From Macrotis lagotis (lineage: Eukaryota > Chordata > Mammalia > Peramelemorphia > Peramelidae): a DNA stretch of 64,000 nucleotides. The notes below the pieces were generated by a model. It ran no database searches. It was not told the DNA's origin and was given only the letters and a program-made list of their open reading frames with translations. Below, one piece after another: positions 1 through 10,870 of this stretch. Location of the stretch: assembly GCF_037893015.1 (NCBI RefSeq), contig NC_133661.1:183250508-183314507 (forward strand). Direction: 5' to 3'. A program made the position numbers and the translations under genes. Within the stretch, counting starts at the first letter, position 1. Every line of letters begins with the position of its first letter.

Positions 1-147
1 ATATCTGTTATCCTCAAGACCTTTCAGGTAAGAAACAGATGACTGAAGAAAGAGGGAAGTAGGTTTCATTTTCCTGAATATAATAACATGGCTTGAAATT
101 CCAAGGATATCCTTCTCTTTGGTTATTTATGTGCAGTAGTCCAAACT

Positions 148-285
148 GGGGACAGCTAAGTGGTACAGTTGAGAGAGCACCAGTCCTGCAGTCAGAAGGA
201 TCTGAGTTCAATTGGGGGCCTCAGACACTTAATACTTACTTAACTTTGTGACCTTGGGCAAGTCATTTAGCCCCATTGCCTTACT
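148..285 (+). repeat. tRNA-derived SINE, 5' part
   Basis: It starts gggacagctaagtggtacag and runs through the A/B-box-like region to ttgggcaagtcatttagccc, then ends without the longer tail. It is the marsupial-type SINE seen repeatedly in the window. Confidence 0.75.
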
Positions 286-1609
286 AAAACAGAAGTCTGA
301 ACTGATATTGAGAAGTGACCCAGATAGCTTTTATTGCTTATTCCTCTATCCCTTAGCAGGAATAAATGAGAACTTCCTTAAACAGATGGAGATCCATTTT
401 AGCCATAAGAGTGTATTTCATATTTTGATACTTCCAAAGCTTGGCACTTTGAATGGAGTGGGTAGGACTCTGTTCACCAGTGAAGATCCCTACCCCTATC
501 CTGACCTCATGGCCACCCTTCAGGTGATGAGTCTCTCTGAACTTAGGTAGGCTGATCTCAAGGAATTTTCAGTTATAGAACCATTCTTCAGTTTTAGAAG
601 GTGCTAGAGTGTGTCCTCTGTTACTTTCTTCTGGAAACCAAGGCATCTCTATGCTACACTGAAGCATCAGACTTTTGTGTTCTATAAATTATCTCAGAAG
701 GAAATCTATTTGAGTAATGAGTATATCTCATGGACTGCCATAGGCATGTAATCATAGTTTGTACATAGGAAGTACTTAAAATGCTTTTCTATTCATTCAT
801 TCATCCATTCATCCATTCATCCATTCATCTTATTTTTCATGTTCCCAAACCTAAATGTCTTTTACTATAATTTGCCTTGAAAACTGCAGTTTCTACTTTC
901 TCTTATCTGTTTTCAACTAAATAATTCCAGTTCCTTTCATCATGAAATCCTCATATTACCTCCAGACAGAGAAGCTGAGAATCCTTCACTAAGAATGGAA
1001 AAACTTTGAGGGCAAGCACTATCTCACTTTTGATTTTGTTTCCTCAATATTTAAAATAGTTCTAGGCATATGACAGGTGCAAAATAAATGCTCATAGCTG
1101 AATTTATGGGACTGGGTCCCATATGGCCTGACATCCAGGATTTGAATCAAGTTACTTCAAGCATGTTTCCCCCAGAAAGAATGGGATAAAGCAATGCAGA
1201 GGAGATATGGATAGGTTTTATTGCCTGGTTCATTTCCCAAAGATATTTTCTGAAACGATGAACAATTTATTTTCAAAAGGTGCCAAGGTGAACTTAGAGA
1301 TTCTTCTACTCATGTTATACTTGGCATCTCCAAATTTTCTCCCCTCCTATAAATAAACTAGCAGGAATGTATGGAGCAATAAGCCTCAATATAGGATGGT
1401 GCTATAGTCTATTAGGACAAAGAAATTTGGAGAAAAAATTCAAACCCTTAACCTACAGCATGACTGGATCTCTATACACTGAGAACATCATTGTACCAGT
1501 TAGTTCCAAAGTTTTGCCTAGGATCCACATCTAGGGTCATATGCATACATGAAGTACCCCCTCCCCCAAATACATTCAAGGATGGGGGTTGTGTTTCTGA
1601 TTCACTTAC

Positions 1610-1672
1610 CAGGACTCACTGTAAGATATGTCCCCTTTCCAAATGTCAGCTTGGAGCCAGAATCCTGTTTAA
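1610..1672 (-). CDS. TRAJ: T-cell receptor alpha joining segment (TRAJ58 position)
   Basis: A germline J segment encoding the end of the alpha-chain V domain. On the minus strand it reads KQDSGSKLTFGKGTYLTVSP, with the F-G-K-G motif of all functional J regions. It ends CCT G followed by a gtaagtg splice donor, leaving one base for the split codon shared with the constant exon. Its 5' side has a 12-RSS: heptamer CACTGTG (perfect inverse form) at 1673-1679, a 12-base spacer at 1680-1691, and nonamer gcaaaaacc (8 of 9 to consensus) at 1692-1700. It is open, with intact RSS and donor, so it should be functional. It is the next segment after the TRAJ59-like one, which suggests the TRAJ58 position; that numbering is inference. 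Confidence 0.92.
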
Positions 1673-2177
1673 CACTGTGCTAAGAGGCTTTGCAAAAACC
1701 AAGTGACTGATTTCATTTAGTACAACTTTATATTCCAACCAAGACTCAAGATTTCTCCAGAACTGTCAAAAATCTAAGAAAAAGACATCAGGTACCTTCC
1801 TAGTGATACAAGGTTTCAACTTTCATACCTGTATCCCAAACTACCAAGATCTAAGGTAGATTGTATTATAGTCTACCAAAGACTCAGACTACCAAATGAG
1901 AGAAAATAATCTCTATTAGAGTACATATTTATCATTTACAATAATGTATTTCTGAAAATCTGCATGGATATGGTATTCACAGCAATAATGGAATTTAAGG
2001 CAAAAAAAAGATCAGTCCTTTCATTTTTCTTTCTACCTTTTGGAATTTGTCTCTATTTAAGAATTTAAATTTAAGCTTATAACACTGACAAGAGATCTTT
2101 TCTAATCCTCCAATGATTAACATTTTCCTCCACCACTGAAATTTTTGTAGCTACTTCAATTGTATATATGTATATAT

Positions 2178-2494
2178 TTTTGCTACTTGGCGTAGTGGAT
2201 AGAGCACTGGCCTTGGAGTCAGGAGGACAGGAGTTGAATCCAGTCTCAGACATTGACACTAGTTGTGTGACCTTGGGCAAGTCACTAAATCCTGATTGTC
2301 TCACATCTAGGACTATCTCCAGTCATCCTGATTCATACTTGACCACTGGACCCAGATGGTTCTGGAGGAGAAAGTGAGGCTGGTGACTTAGCACAGCCTC
2401 CCTCACGCAAATCCAATTCATGTCTTTGTCATGACATCTATGCCCTTGGATGTCATGGTCTTCGAGAACAAAGGACAAGTAACATCATTATATT
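2178..2494 (+). repeat. SINE with RTE-like 3' tail (MAR1 type)
   Basis: It runs from gcgtagtggatagagcactg through ttgggcaagtcactaaatcc and the ccactggacccagatggttc part to a tail gagaacaaaggacaagtaac. The tail is the RTE-like 3' end expected of MAR1-type SINEs. Confidence 0.8.
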
Positions 2495-2853
2495 TGCAAC
2501 TACTTATCTGTGCGTATAGTACTGTTTCCCATAAATAGAGATTAAGCTCCTTGAAGCCAAGGTCAGTTTTCAATTTTTATCTTTGTATCTTCAATACTTG
2601 ATACCAATAGAGAATCTAATAAATATTAACTGAATTAGATTGAATTTTGCTGAGGAGACAGATCCAAGAGGTGTGATGACTTACTTGACCAAGGTCACCC
2701 AGCTAATAACTAGCAATACTCTTTCTAGTCTACTGCATTGCTTCTTTGTATCTTGCTTTATCATTTATGAAAGACTTTTATTTACATTATCTCATAAATG
2801 CCTCTGGTAAGGGACCAAGTCTGTCAACCTACTTCTTATAGTACCAAGCACTT

Positions 2854-3012
2854 TTTTTCTTTTTTTTTAGATTTTTCAAGGCAATGGGGTTAAGTGGCTT
2901 GCCCAAGGCCACATGGCTAGGTAATTATTAAGTGTCTGAGGTCGGATTTGAACTCAGGTATTCCTGACTCCAAGGCCAGTGCTCTATCCATTGTGCCACC
3001 TAGCTGCTCCAT
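2854..3012 (-). repeat. tRNA-derived SINE, reverse
   Basis: Reverse copy starting with a T-rich run and ending ccacctagctgctcc. It is near-identical in design to the copy at 39.88-40.03 kb. Confidence 0.8.
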
Positions 3013-3779
3013 ACCAAGCACTTCTAATGGAATATCCAATGATCATGATCGTTATCTGACAAGAGTAGTTGTTTCTTCTGCTGCTTTGTGTCATCTCTTG
3101 AAACAGTCTGTCCCCATTCAAGTATACTTGGTGTTACTGAAGCAGTTAACCTGCTCACCCTGCCCTTTCTCCCCCACTAAATATGCAACAAACTATTTCG
3201 ATACCCTTGCCAAATCAATATATTTTTATTGCTCAACTCTCAGTACTGAGTGAGCAGTGTTTGGAATGTCCCAAATCAAGCTTTAATTAATATTAACTTC
3301 ACATGAGGATAACTAAGCTGCTATCCATCTTTGTCTATTAATATGGTGGGAACAAAGAGTTATAGCAGTCTGAAACTACCTTGAATTTTGGAAAAGCTCC
3401 CTAATATTTAACCTATTTGTGTGACCATAACAGGTTATTCTTCTTGTCTGAATCCCATTTTCCTCACTTATAAAAAGACTGACTTAGATTACATGATTCC
3501 TAAAGTCCTTTTCAGCCCTTAAAATATTCTAATTCCATAAAAGAAATGCAACTTCAGAATATCACCTTGTAATTATAGTATACCCTTCAGCCTTGAAAAG
3601 GTCTCTCTGTATTATTCCAGAAAGAGAGGAAGCTCATATATGACTCAACATTTGACCATGAAGTCAGAGTTTCTGAACCTATTTCTTAGAGAGAAATATT
3701 CATTTTTGTTTGGCCCTTTCTCCAGGATTCAAATCCCAAAATAAACAACTTGTCTTTCTGGTTTAAAGATAGTACTTAC

Positions 3780-3839
3780 TAGGTTTTATTCTTACTATTG
3801 TACCAATTCCAAATGTAATTTTCCTGTTTCCTTCTTTCC
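3780..3839 (-). CDS. TRAJ59: T-cell receptor alpha joining segment, TRAJ59-like
   Basis: An alpha J segment reading KEGNRKITFGIGTIVRIKP on the minus strand, with the F-G-I-G motif. From memory, human TRAJ59 begins KEGNRKFTFG and ends in a similar VRVK tail, so orthology is likely. The coding end is CCT A, then gtaagtac as donor. The 12-RSS consists of heptamer cacaaga at 3840-3846, a 12-base spacer at 3847-3858 and nonamer acaaaaact (8 of 9) at 3859-3867. The heptamer keeps the critical CAC but is weak in its last four bases. The frame is open throughout, so the segment is probably usable. Confidence 0.92.
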
Positions 3840-4368
3840 CACAAGAGTTAACCTTTTAACAAAAACTATGTGCTCCCTACACATCAGAAGGTGATTTCTT
3901 CTCATGAGTGACTGAGTGACTGGTATTTACATTCAGATAGGAGTTTTCCACTTTCACATTTATCCAGGCCATTGGTACAACTAAGAGATGAAAATAAAAC
4001 CATGGATTCTGGAACATCCTCTTTTCCCAGCCCCAGTATCTTTCTCAAAAATGAACTTCTTATCATTCATTCCACAGTCCATGGGGCTATTACCAAATTT
4101 CCCAGGTCCTCTTATAATTTTTTAAATGAATAAAATTAAATGCATAGTGTAAAAACATAGCATTAGAAAGAAAATGAATTATATTGAAAATTATCAAAAT
4201 ATATAAAAGATCCTAAGATAAGAATGTGAGTATCTCTTTGCATACTTATAGGGACAACTGTATCTCAAATACAGACATAAGAGAACCCCAGGCTGAGTGT
4301 CCAAGAATAATCAAGGAGTCATCTGGGGTTTCTGATATTTCGAAGGACTCAAGTAGAGCCGTCCTTAC

Positions 4369-4428
4369 CCGCTTTTACAGAGAGCCAGGTTCCTTTTCCA
4401 AATCTGGCTGGACTGTTGCCTTGTTGCA
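4369..4428 (-). CDS. TRAJ: T-cell receptor alpha joining segment
   Basis: An alpha J segment reading QQGNSPARFGKGTWLSVKA on the minus strand. It has F-G-K-G, an open frame, and GCG G followed by a gtaagg donor. The 12-RSS is heptamer CACACTG at 4429-4435, spacer 4436-4447 (12 bases) and nonamer gcaagaact (6 of 9) at 4448-4456. It lies between the segments at 3.8 and 5.5 kb, about 0.6-1.1 kb from each, the normal spacing of J-alpha segments. I do not assign a human number. Confidence 0.88.
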
Positions 4429-5485
4429 CACACTGCTCTAATCCTTTGCAAGAACTTATGGTGACCCAAGATTACAGTCCCAGGCTCTATGTTTTGGGCT
4501 GTTGTCTTTGAAGCTGGATCCTCCACAGACTCATCTGGATATTATAAATATGACCCAGAGGGAACTGTCCTTCATGCCAGGAAAGCCCATTTCAGCCATT
4601 TATAATTTTTAATTCTTTACTATACATGGTCTGAATTCCTAGCCCTGGCTCTGATACTGATGACCTTAGACAAGTCAATTAACCTTGTTAAACCTTAGTT
4701 TCCATATTTTTAAAATGGAATAATTACATTCTATTTATACCCCAGATTTCCAAGGGTGGCTTTGAGGTTCAAATGGGATCATGTCTAAAGAGTGCATGAT
4801 AGCAATATTGAATTGCTTTTAGATCACCTGACAAAATATAAGAAAAAACACTGTGAAAACCTGGTGTATTAGACAAATGTCAGCTATCATTATTACCAAA
4901 CAAAAATAACATTAATTAATAAAATAAAACGATAATAAATAATTACAATAAAATTATAACTTTTGGGGAGGCACCCAGAAATCAATGCAAGAAATATACC
5001 CTTAAGAAGATAAATGTGTCTTCCTTCTCTAGTGTATAAGTATTAAAATAAATGCTAAAACTGAAGAGAGATGATTTATGGATTGGCTATTGTTTGGGAT
5101 TATTCATGCCACAGAAGACGAGGTCTCTGAAAATGAAATACTCACTTAGGCTCATGGTTAACTGCAAAGGCAGATCTGTTTTTGTTCTAATCACTAGGCT
5201 TAAAAAAAACCAAAAACCTAAAACTCCTCTCTAGTTCCAAGCAGTGAAAGGCTTTCCCCGGGAGGCTGATTTCAGAAACTGACCTGAAGATACTTAGGAA
5301 AAAAGACTGGGGCACTAGACAGACACATACCTGTAGAATTGAATTATATTAAACTATAATTTGTGCACATCTTCATCTTCCTTCTCTATTCTTTGAGGAG
5401 CTGTTCTAGCCTCTCTCTCTCTCTCTCTTTCTTTCTCTGATGCCTTTTGGATGAAAGAAGAATAATTCTGTCAGGTTTTACTTAC

Positions 5486-5545
5486 TGGGAATCACATGTA
5501 CTTTAGTCCCAGATCCAAATGTCATCTTCCTGTCTCCCTGACTCC
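5486..5545 (-). CDS. TRAJ: T-cell receptor alpha joining segment
   Basis: An alpha J segment reading SQGDRKMTFGSGTKVHVIP on the minus strand, with the F-G-S-G motif and CCC A followed by gtaagta as splice donor. The 12-RSS is strong: heptamer cacagga at 5546-5552, 12-base spacer 5553-5564, nonamer acaaaaaca (8 of 9) at 5565-5573. It lies between the TRAJ61 relic and the segment at 4.4 kb, so it is the most 5' intact J-alpha here and a plausible target of first V-alpha to J-alpha rearrangements. The xGxRKxTFG core resembles the TRAJ59-like segment and may be an older duplicate of it. Confidence 0.92.
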
Positions 5546-6221
5546 CACAGGACTAAACATCTTTACAAAAACAATACACACTAACCTAGCTGAAGGGGAT
5601 GTGGTTTCAACCTTGTCCTCTAGGGGCAGTGTCTACAGCTATACCCCCATTGCTTCTCTTAAAGGGGTTGCTCCTCTTGTTCATTTTGGAGAATAGAATG
5701 AGTGGAAGAGAAGGGCTTTCAGCAAGGAGGAGATGAAGTAAGATAGTGAAATGTTATCCTACTCTGTGAGGCTTTTTTGGATCAAATTGAAGTTTTCCCC
5801 AAAGGCTGTTTTTGTTGCTTTGCCTTCACTGGATATAATGATAGCCAACTCCCAAGTTGGCATCTGGACCCAGGCCCTCAAGCTCTGATGTGTCTATGTT
5901 ATATATTCACTGGATCAAGAAATCATTCTGCTCCCTCAAATGAATTTTTTTTTTTTGCCCCTTGCCAGGGATCACACACTGAGGGAGGTAGATGCAAATG
6001 CTATTCATAGACTAGATCTGTGGAGAATCATTGAATGTAAGAACCAGAAAGGAACTAAAAGATCATCTCACTGAATCAATCATCTTATATTATAGATAAG
6101 GAAATAGAGGCCAAGAAAGATAACTTCCCTAAGGTCACAGAGATCATAACAGTCAGGATTCAATCCCATCTCCTCTGCCTCATCTTCAGTATTCTTTCCA
6201 CTAAAAGCATTCATAACTTAC

Positions 6222-6278
6222 CTTGTTTGAGTTTAACTCATTCCACATTAGCACAAAATATGATTTTCAGGTTTTCCT
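6222..6278 (-). pseudogene. TRAJ61: TRAJ61 (psi-J-alpha) relic
   Basis: A degenerate J segment on the minus strand. The translation is ENLKIIFCANVE, then a stop, then VKLKQ, ending in a good CAAG|gtaagtt donor. The human pseudo-J TRAJ61, as I recall it, has the unusual motif TFGANTRGIMKL; here F-C-A-N and a similar KL ending sit in the same place. It has an in-frame TGA, and Cys replaces the first Gly of FGxG. The length (57 nt, correct phase) supports common origin. The RSS is poor: heptamer cactgaa at 6279-6285, 12-base spacer, and a nonamer-position sequence that matches badly. In humans this element is the psi-J-alpha partner of delta-Rec in deleting TRD. Whether it can do so here is doubtful from the RSS. 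Confidence 0.75.
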
Positions 6279-6375
6279 CACTGAATACAGTATCATTTTT
6301 CAATGCTTCTGTTTTCAAATAATAACCATCTTCTGTTCCCAATATTTTTTGTCCCTAAGGAGTAAAAGGTGACCT

Positions 6376-6557
6376 TCATGCAGTCTTTCCAAGGTTCCCT
6401 AAGACCTCTGGTTCTTCTTTTGCAGTACAATTTTCTTCCACTTTGCTAGGGTGTTGTTCTGTCACCTTAATGACACTGTCTTTTTCATTGCTTTGCACTA
6501 AGGTCAACAGACCATGTGCCTTTGGGCCAGGCAGAGAAGCAACTGTCAGCTGTAGAC
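6376..6557 (-). other. Exon-like open segment just 5' of the TRAJ61 relic
   Basis: On the minus strand a long pyrimidine tract ending ccttttag is followed by about 60 open codons to TGA at 6376-6378. The frame starts in the phase used by receptor constant exons (two bases completing a codon). The sequence contains no Ig features and no ATG in frame. I recognise no family. It may be a chance open frame, an old exapted repeat, or part of the TEA germline-transcript region, which is expected about here. Confidence 0.25.
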
Positions 6558-7084
6558 CTAAAAGGTGAAAGGAAGCAGAAAGAATAGATTTTAACCTGAA
6601 TAGTGAACAGAGAGAATTTTCTTCCTTTTGACCTACTTTCTGTATACCAATTTACAGCTCATATGTCACCTTCTACATAAATCCATCTTGCATTTTCCTA
6701 AGAGGATGAAACTTTTCCCCTACTCTGAACTCTTATAGAATGCTGATGGGTCTAACATATTCTAATTTGTGTTTCAGATTCACAGATTTTAAAATTAGAA
6801 GAGACCTTAAGCATTATCTATTCCAACCTTTTCATTTTATAGATGAGAAAAGTTAGATTGAGAGAAGTGAGGTCATGTACACAAAGTCACATTGATAATA
6901 ATAGCAAAGCTAGGTTTCTATTCTAGGTCCTCTGATGCTAAATTATATTGCTCTCTCTTTGTCTTGCCTTTACTTCTTCACTTCTCCAAACCCATTTAGA
7001 TGGCAAATTCCCTGAGGGCAAAGATTGTGTTAGACTGATAACCCTTCATATCTCTGACACAATGAATTTAACAAAAAAATTTTC

Positions 7085-7215
7085 TTTCGGTTGTATTCAG
7101 TCATGCCTGACTATTTGAGACTCATCTGTTTGTAAAGATACTGGAGCATTGCAGCTCATTTTACAAATGAAGAAACTGAGGCAAACAGGGTTAAGTGAGT
7201 TGCCTAGGGACTCAC
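7085..7215 (-). repeat. SINE fragment, reverse
   Basis: Contains catttt acaaatgaagaaactgaggc and aaacagggttaagtgagttg, the reverse of the SINE family seen in full at 24.4-24.66 kb. MIR-like debris lies at about 6.78-7.07 kb beside it. Confidence 0.6.
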
Positions 7216-7463
7216 AACTAGTAAATATTTTAAATCAGAACAATGAGTCTTTCTTGTTGAAGTTGCTCTTTCAAAAGGAACACTATTATTAAGAAGCCAT
7301 TGTGTAACTATTGGTGAAGAAATAGCTAAATATAAAATTTGGCCCTTGTTCTCATTGAGTTTACAGTCTAGTAAGATGAATAACTTAGAGATAGCAGGTG
7401 ATTGAATTGAATTCAGTAGAAACTCCCAGTATGAAATGCTTGTTGCAGTGGAAATGTTTGAGC

Positions 7464-7479
7464 AACAGAGGGCACTCCA
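7464..7479 (+). promoter_or_regulatory. Possible CTCF-like motif upstream of the TRAJ cluster
   Basis: The stretch caacagagggcactcc resembles the CTCF core (CCAGCAGAGGGCAGC type). It lies about 1.2 kb 5' of the TRAJ61 relic, where the TEA promoter and its CTCF site are expected from human and mouse. Based on motif likeness only. Confidence 0.3.
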
Positions 7480-8351
7480 GAATAAAGCAACCCTATCCAC
7501 CCCAAACCAAAATAGCACACCTGCCATGTGCCCTTATAACTGGTGGCATCTCTAGCATCAGTTCCAGTCCTGAGATTTTAGTAACACGAATGGAACATAA
7601 AGACTCTCCCTATTGTATACATGAATATAAACCAAGACAAGAAAAGAGACTGCAGAGGGAATTTCTAGAATCCCTTCAAAAGAGCTTTCTGGCTGCCAAA
7701 GTTCAGCAAGTCTTTATTGAGTTGGAAGAGGGCAACTCAATTAATTAAGGGAGTATGTTATAGAATTTAGCTTACTTGAAGGAACATCAGATGTTATCTG
7801 TAAATTGAGGTCTATTTGTCTGATCTACACCTCTCATTACAGTATTAAACTGTAAACCCTATGAGGTCAAGGAGTTTGTCTAACTCTAAATCCTCTAAAC
7901 CCTTAGCACAATTTGTTGAACATGGAAGAGGAAACTGGACTCCAGGGGGTGAAATACCAAGACCATACATCTAATAGGTGGAATAAACTAAGTCTTTGGA
8001 CTCCTGGACTCAGGAATTTTGAACTAATAGTTAGATTTTCAGTGTGAGCCTTTATATGCTAGAAATCAATGTTTGATTTACTCTTTTGTGGACTAAAGAA
8101 AGTGATGGAGAAAATATTAATAATACAGACTAAATGTAAAAGTATTGGGGCATTTTTTCCCCCATGAATAGCAGTTTTTAACTATTTAGTAGTATAGTCT
8201 TGCTCAGGTCGTTCTTTCCATGATGTGTTTGCTTTTATCTTCAGTCTGGGAAGACAGCCTTGGGTAGGGGTGGGGATTTGATTAAAAACCATAATATTAC
8301 TTTATATCTCCTCCAGTACCTAGCCCAGTGCTCAGTGTACACAGTAGGTAC

Positions 8352-8359
8352 TCAAAAGA

Positions 8360-8412
<53 letters not shown>

Positions 8413-8425
8413 TTATATATATTCT
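8352..8425. repeat. (AT)n microsatellite
   Basis: Long uninterrupted AT dinucleotide run with one interruption; it creates spurious Ile/Tyr-repeat open frames. Confidence 0.95.
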
Positions 8426-8639
8426 TAGAGCTGGAAGAGAAAACATAGGCCAAGTCTTCCAATACCTATTTGAACAAATGTCTTTTGTTCACCATTTGAT
8501 CAAAAACAAGTAGTCATCCTATTTCTACCTGAAGCTCCTGAGTGAGAGAGGACCCCACTCTCCTTTGGCCTTTGAAGGAAGTGGACATAGGACAAATAAA
8601 AGGACTATTTTACTGCTTCAGCAAATACAGCAATTATTT

Positions 8640-10870
8640 TGAAAGGTTGTTATAGACTGCAATTATAAATGAGCTCAAGAACATATTTCTTGTAGTTTCC
8701 AATCTTGAACCAATCAGTTGTTTCCTATTCAGTTCTAACTAATGTTTCTTGACTAACATACAGATTCCTCAGGAAACAAGTAAGATGATCTGGTATTCCC
8801 ATCTCTTTGAGGACTTGAAAATATTTGTTGTGATCCACACTATCAAAGACTTTAGTGCAGTCAATGAAGGAGAAGTAGATGCTTTTCTGGAACTCTTTTG
8901 CTCTGCACACTTTTCCAAATGAAATTTAAACTGTTCTTTTTCTCTTATTCAATTCTGGAAGCAAGCCACTATGCCACAGCAGTGCTTTTCCCATATATGT
9001 GTGTGTGTGTGTATATATATATACACACACACATATATATGTAGGTGTATACATATATACATATGTGTATATGTATATCTACATAGCTATATGAAACTAT
9101 GTATACACATGTATACATGCACACATACATTTATATGTATACACAAATTCTAACCTCACATTCTGGGATGCTTATTCAACTAAATGCCAAAGTCTGGCAG
9201 ATAAAATTTTTTTCCTCTGGATTTTTTGACTGATCTCTTTTGAGTAATTGTGGATCTCATTGAGGAATGTTCTGGAACTTAATGCATTTAGTACAACAGC
9301 ATGAATGAACAGGATCATCTGAGAGACCTCATTTATAGGGGATCTCACTTTCATTTGAACTTCATGTCCTACACATCCTTCATGGTAGCAAGTAAAGATT
9401 TTGGACAAATTTATTTCGTTCAATTTTATGTTTTGATGTATATTCATAATCATCCAGCAATTAATTATCTTTGCTGTTACATTGATCAAATATTCTTAAT
9501 AAATGCATAAAAGGACCCTTTTGGGGAGAGTCTTTAAGGCAAACTTTAAGGCAAACTTTCACTCTACTGAGTTGAACATTTTTTTGGATAGTCTATAAAT
9601 AATTAATGCAATGGGATCTTGTATTCTTGACTACTGTGTTACAGTAAAACTATGGTTTGTAAAAGCCTCTCATATTTTTATCAGTTATAAGTATAAATTA
9701 CTTTCATAGAGATTTTATAAAGATAAGACAACTAGACTTATGGATCAGAGGTTACTGATTTTTTCTCTTTTTAAGATTTTTCTTGATTGCACTCTCTTAT
9801 AAAATGATTCCTAAATGCCTTGAAAATTTCCTGACATTCAGATTTCCTAAATAAGTTTAGTCCATTCACCATTCTCAAATTCATTCTAGCTGCCATTTCT
9901 GCTACCCAATATAGCATACTGGGTCCACAGGTACTAGGATCCAAATCTGATAGTTCCTCTATTTTCACTTATGAAAATAGATCAGAAATGTTGACAAATC
10001 TATTTCATTTCCATCTGTTAGTTGTTTTCCTGCCAGTTTAATCTATGAATGCTCTTGGGATGATGTAGCTTAGTTGGGTCTTGGGCCAAGTTTTCTAGTA
10101 GTCTTGTTTCCTCTGTCCCTGCTGTTCACGCTTTCATAAAAAAAGTTTTGTTTGTAATCTTCTGCCATCTTCCTACATGTTGTTTTATTTTTTATCCTAA
10201 AGTAGTATTGCCCTTGTCTGTCATATCTTTTCACATGTCAGATTGCTAAAATGTTTTCTAGTCTCTTTTGGCCTCCTTGCTGTGCCAATTGTTTTATGCC
10301 AGTTAAATTTCTATAGGAAATGTTATTATCAAGGTGGGTCTTTGCTTTTTCCCATTTCCCTTTTCCAGGGGTGGGGGTGGGAATTGATAGTCCATTTGAA
10401 TTGTTCAGGCAAATGCTATTGCAACTGTTTATGGTCTCTTCTTATCTTTATCCTTTGTCTCTAGTTTGATGGTTTTGATTTTGACCTTTGCCCTAACTAC
10501 CTGATGGTCTGATTAGATGATGTCTTCATCACCAGAAATTTTTTTGATTTTAAGGTACAGTATAATGATTTTGTTTGGTACTTGCTACACTCTTTTTCTT
10601 TTGACTCTTGAAAGTGTTTATGTATATAGAGATAAATCTTCCTTAGCATTGATAAGCCTTTGGATTTTATTTCTCAAATATGAACAATATTTTTTCAGCA
10701 TTATTTTTTGCCATCTGTCCTGACTATGAAGTTTCCAAGGGCCAAGTATATTGGCACCTTTTTCGGAGAGCCTTTGTAAAACTTATCTCTCTTTTCATCT
10801 CTGTAATACAAGTTGGCAACTTATCTTTGGTTATGATCATGAGGGCTTTTTTGCTTATGGTCATCTAAAG
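8640..10870 (-). mobile_element. Decayed RTE/BovB-type LINE, reverse orientation
   Basis: Two coding remnants identify the element. At 8910-8725 on the minus strand a reverse-transcriptase fragment has the FID-x-x-K-x-FD-x-VDH motif followed by KEMGIPDHLT and LRNLY, typical of RTE/BovB elements. At 10512-10504 lies an SDH motif followed by VVRAKVKIK, as at the end of the APE endonuclease domain of the same class. Between them the frame is broken by stops and by a TG/TA microsatellite at about 8.99-9.14 kb. Ends are approximate. The SINE tails elsewhere in the window resemble RTE 3' ends, so an RTE source is expected in this genome. Confidence 0.75.
8994..9140. repeat. TG/TA alternating simple repeat
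   Basis: Alternating purine-pyrimidine tract of tgtg, tata and acac blocks inside the RTE-like element. Confidence 0.9.

Noticed and set aside
9172..9489. 105-codon minus-strand open frame
   Set aside because: Lies within the decayed RTE-type LINE; not an independent gene.
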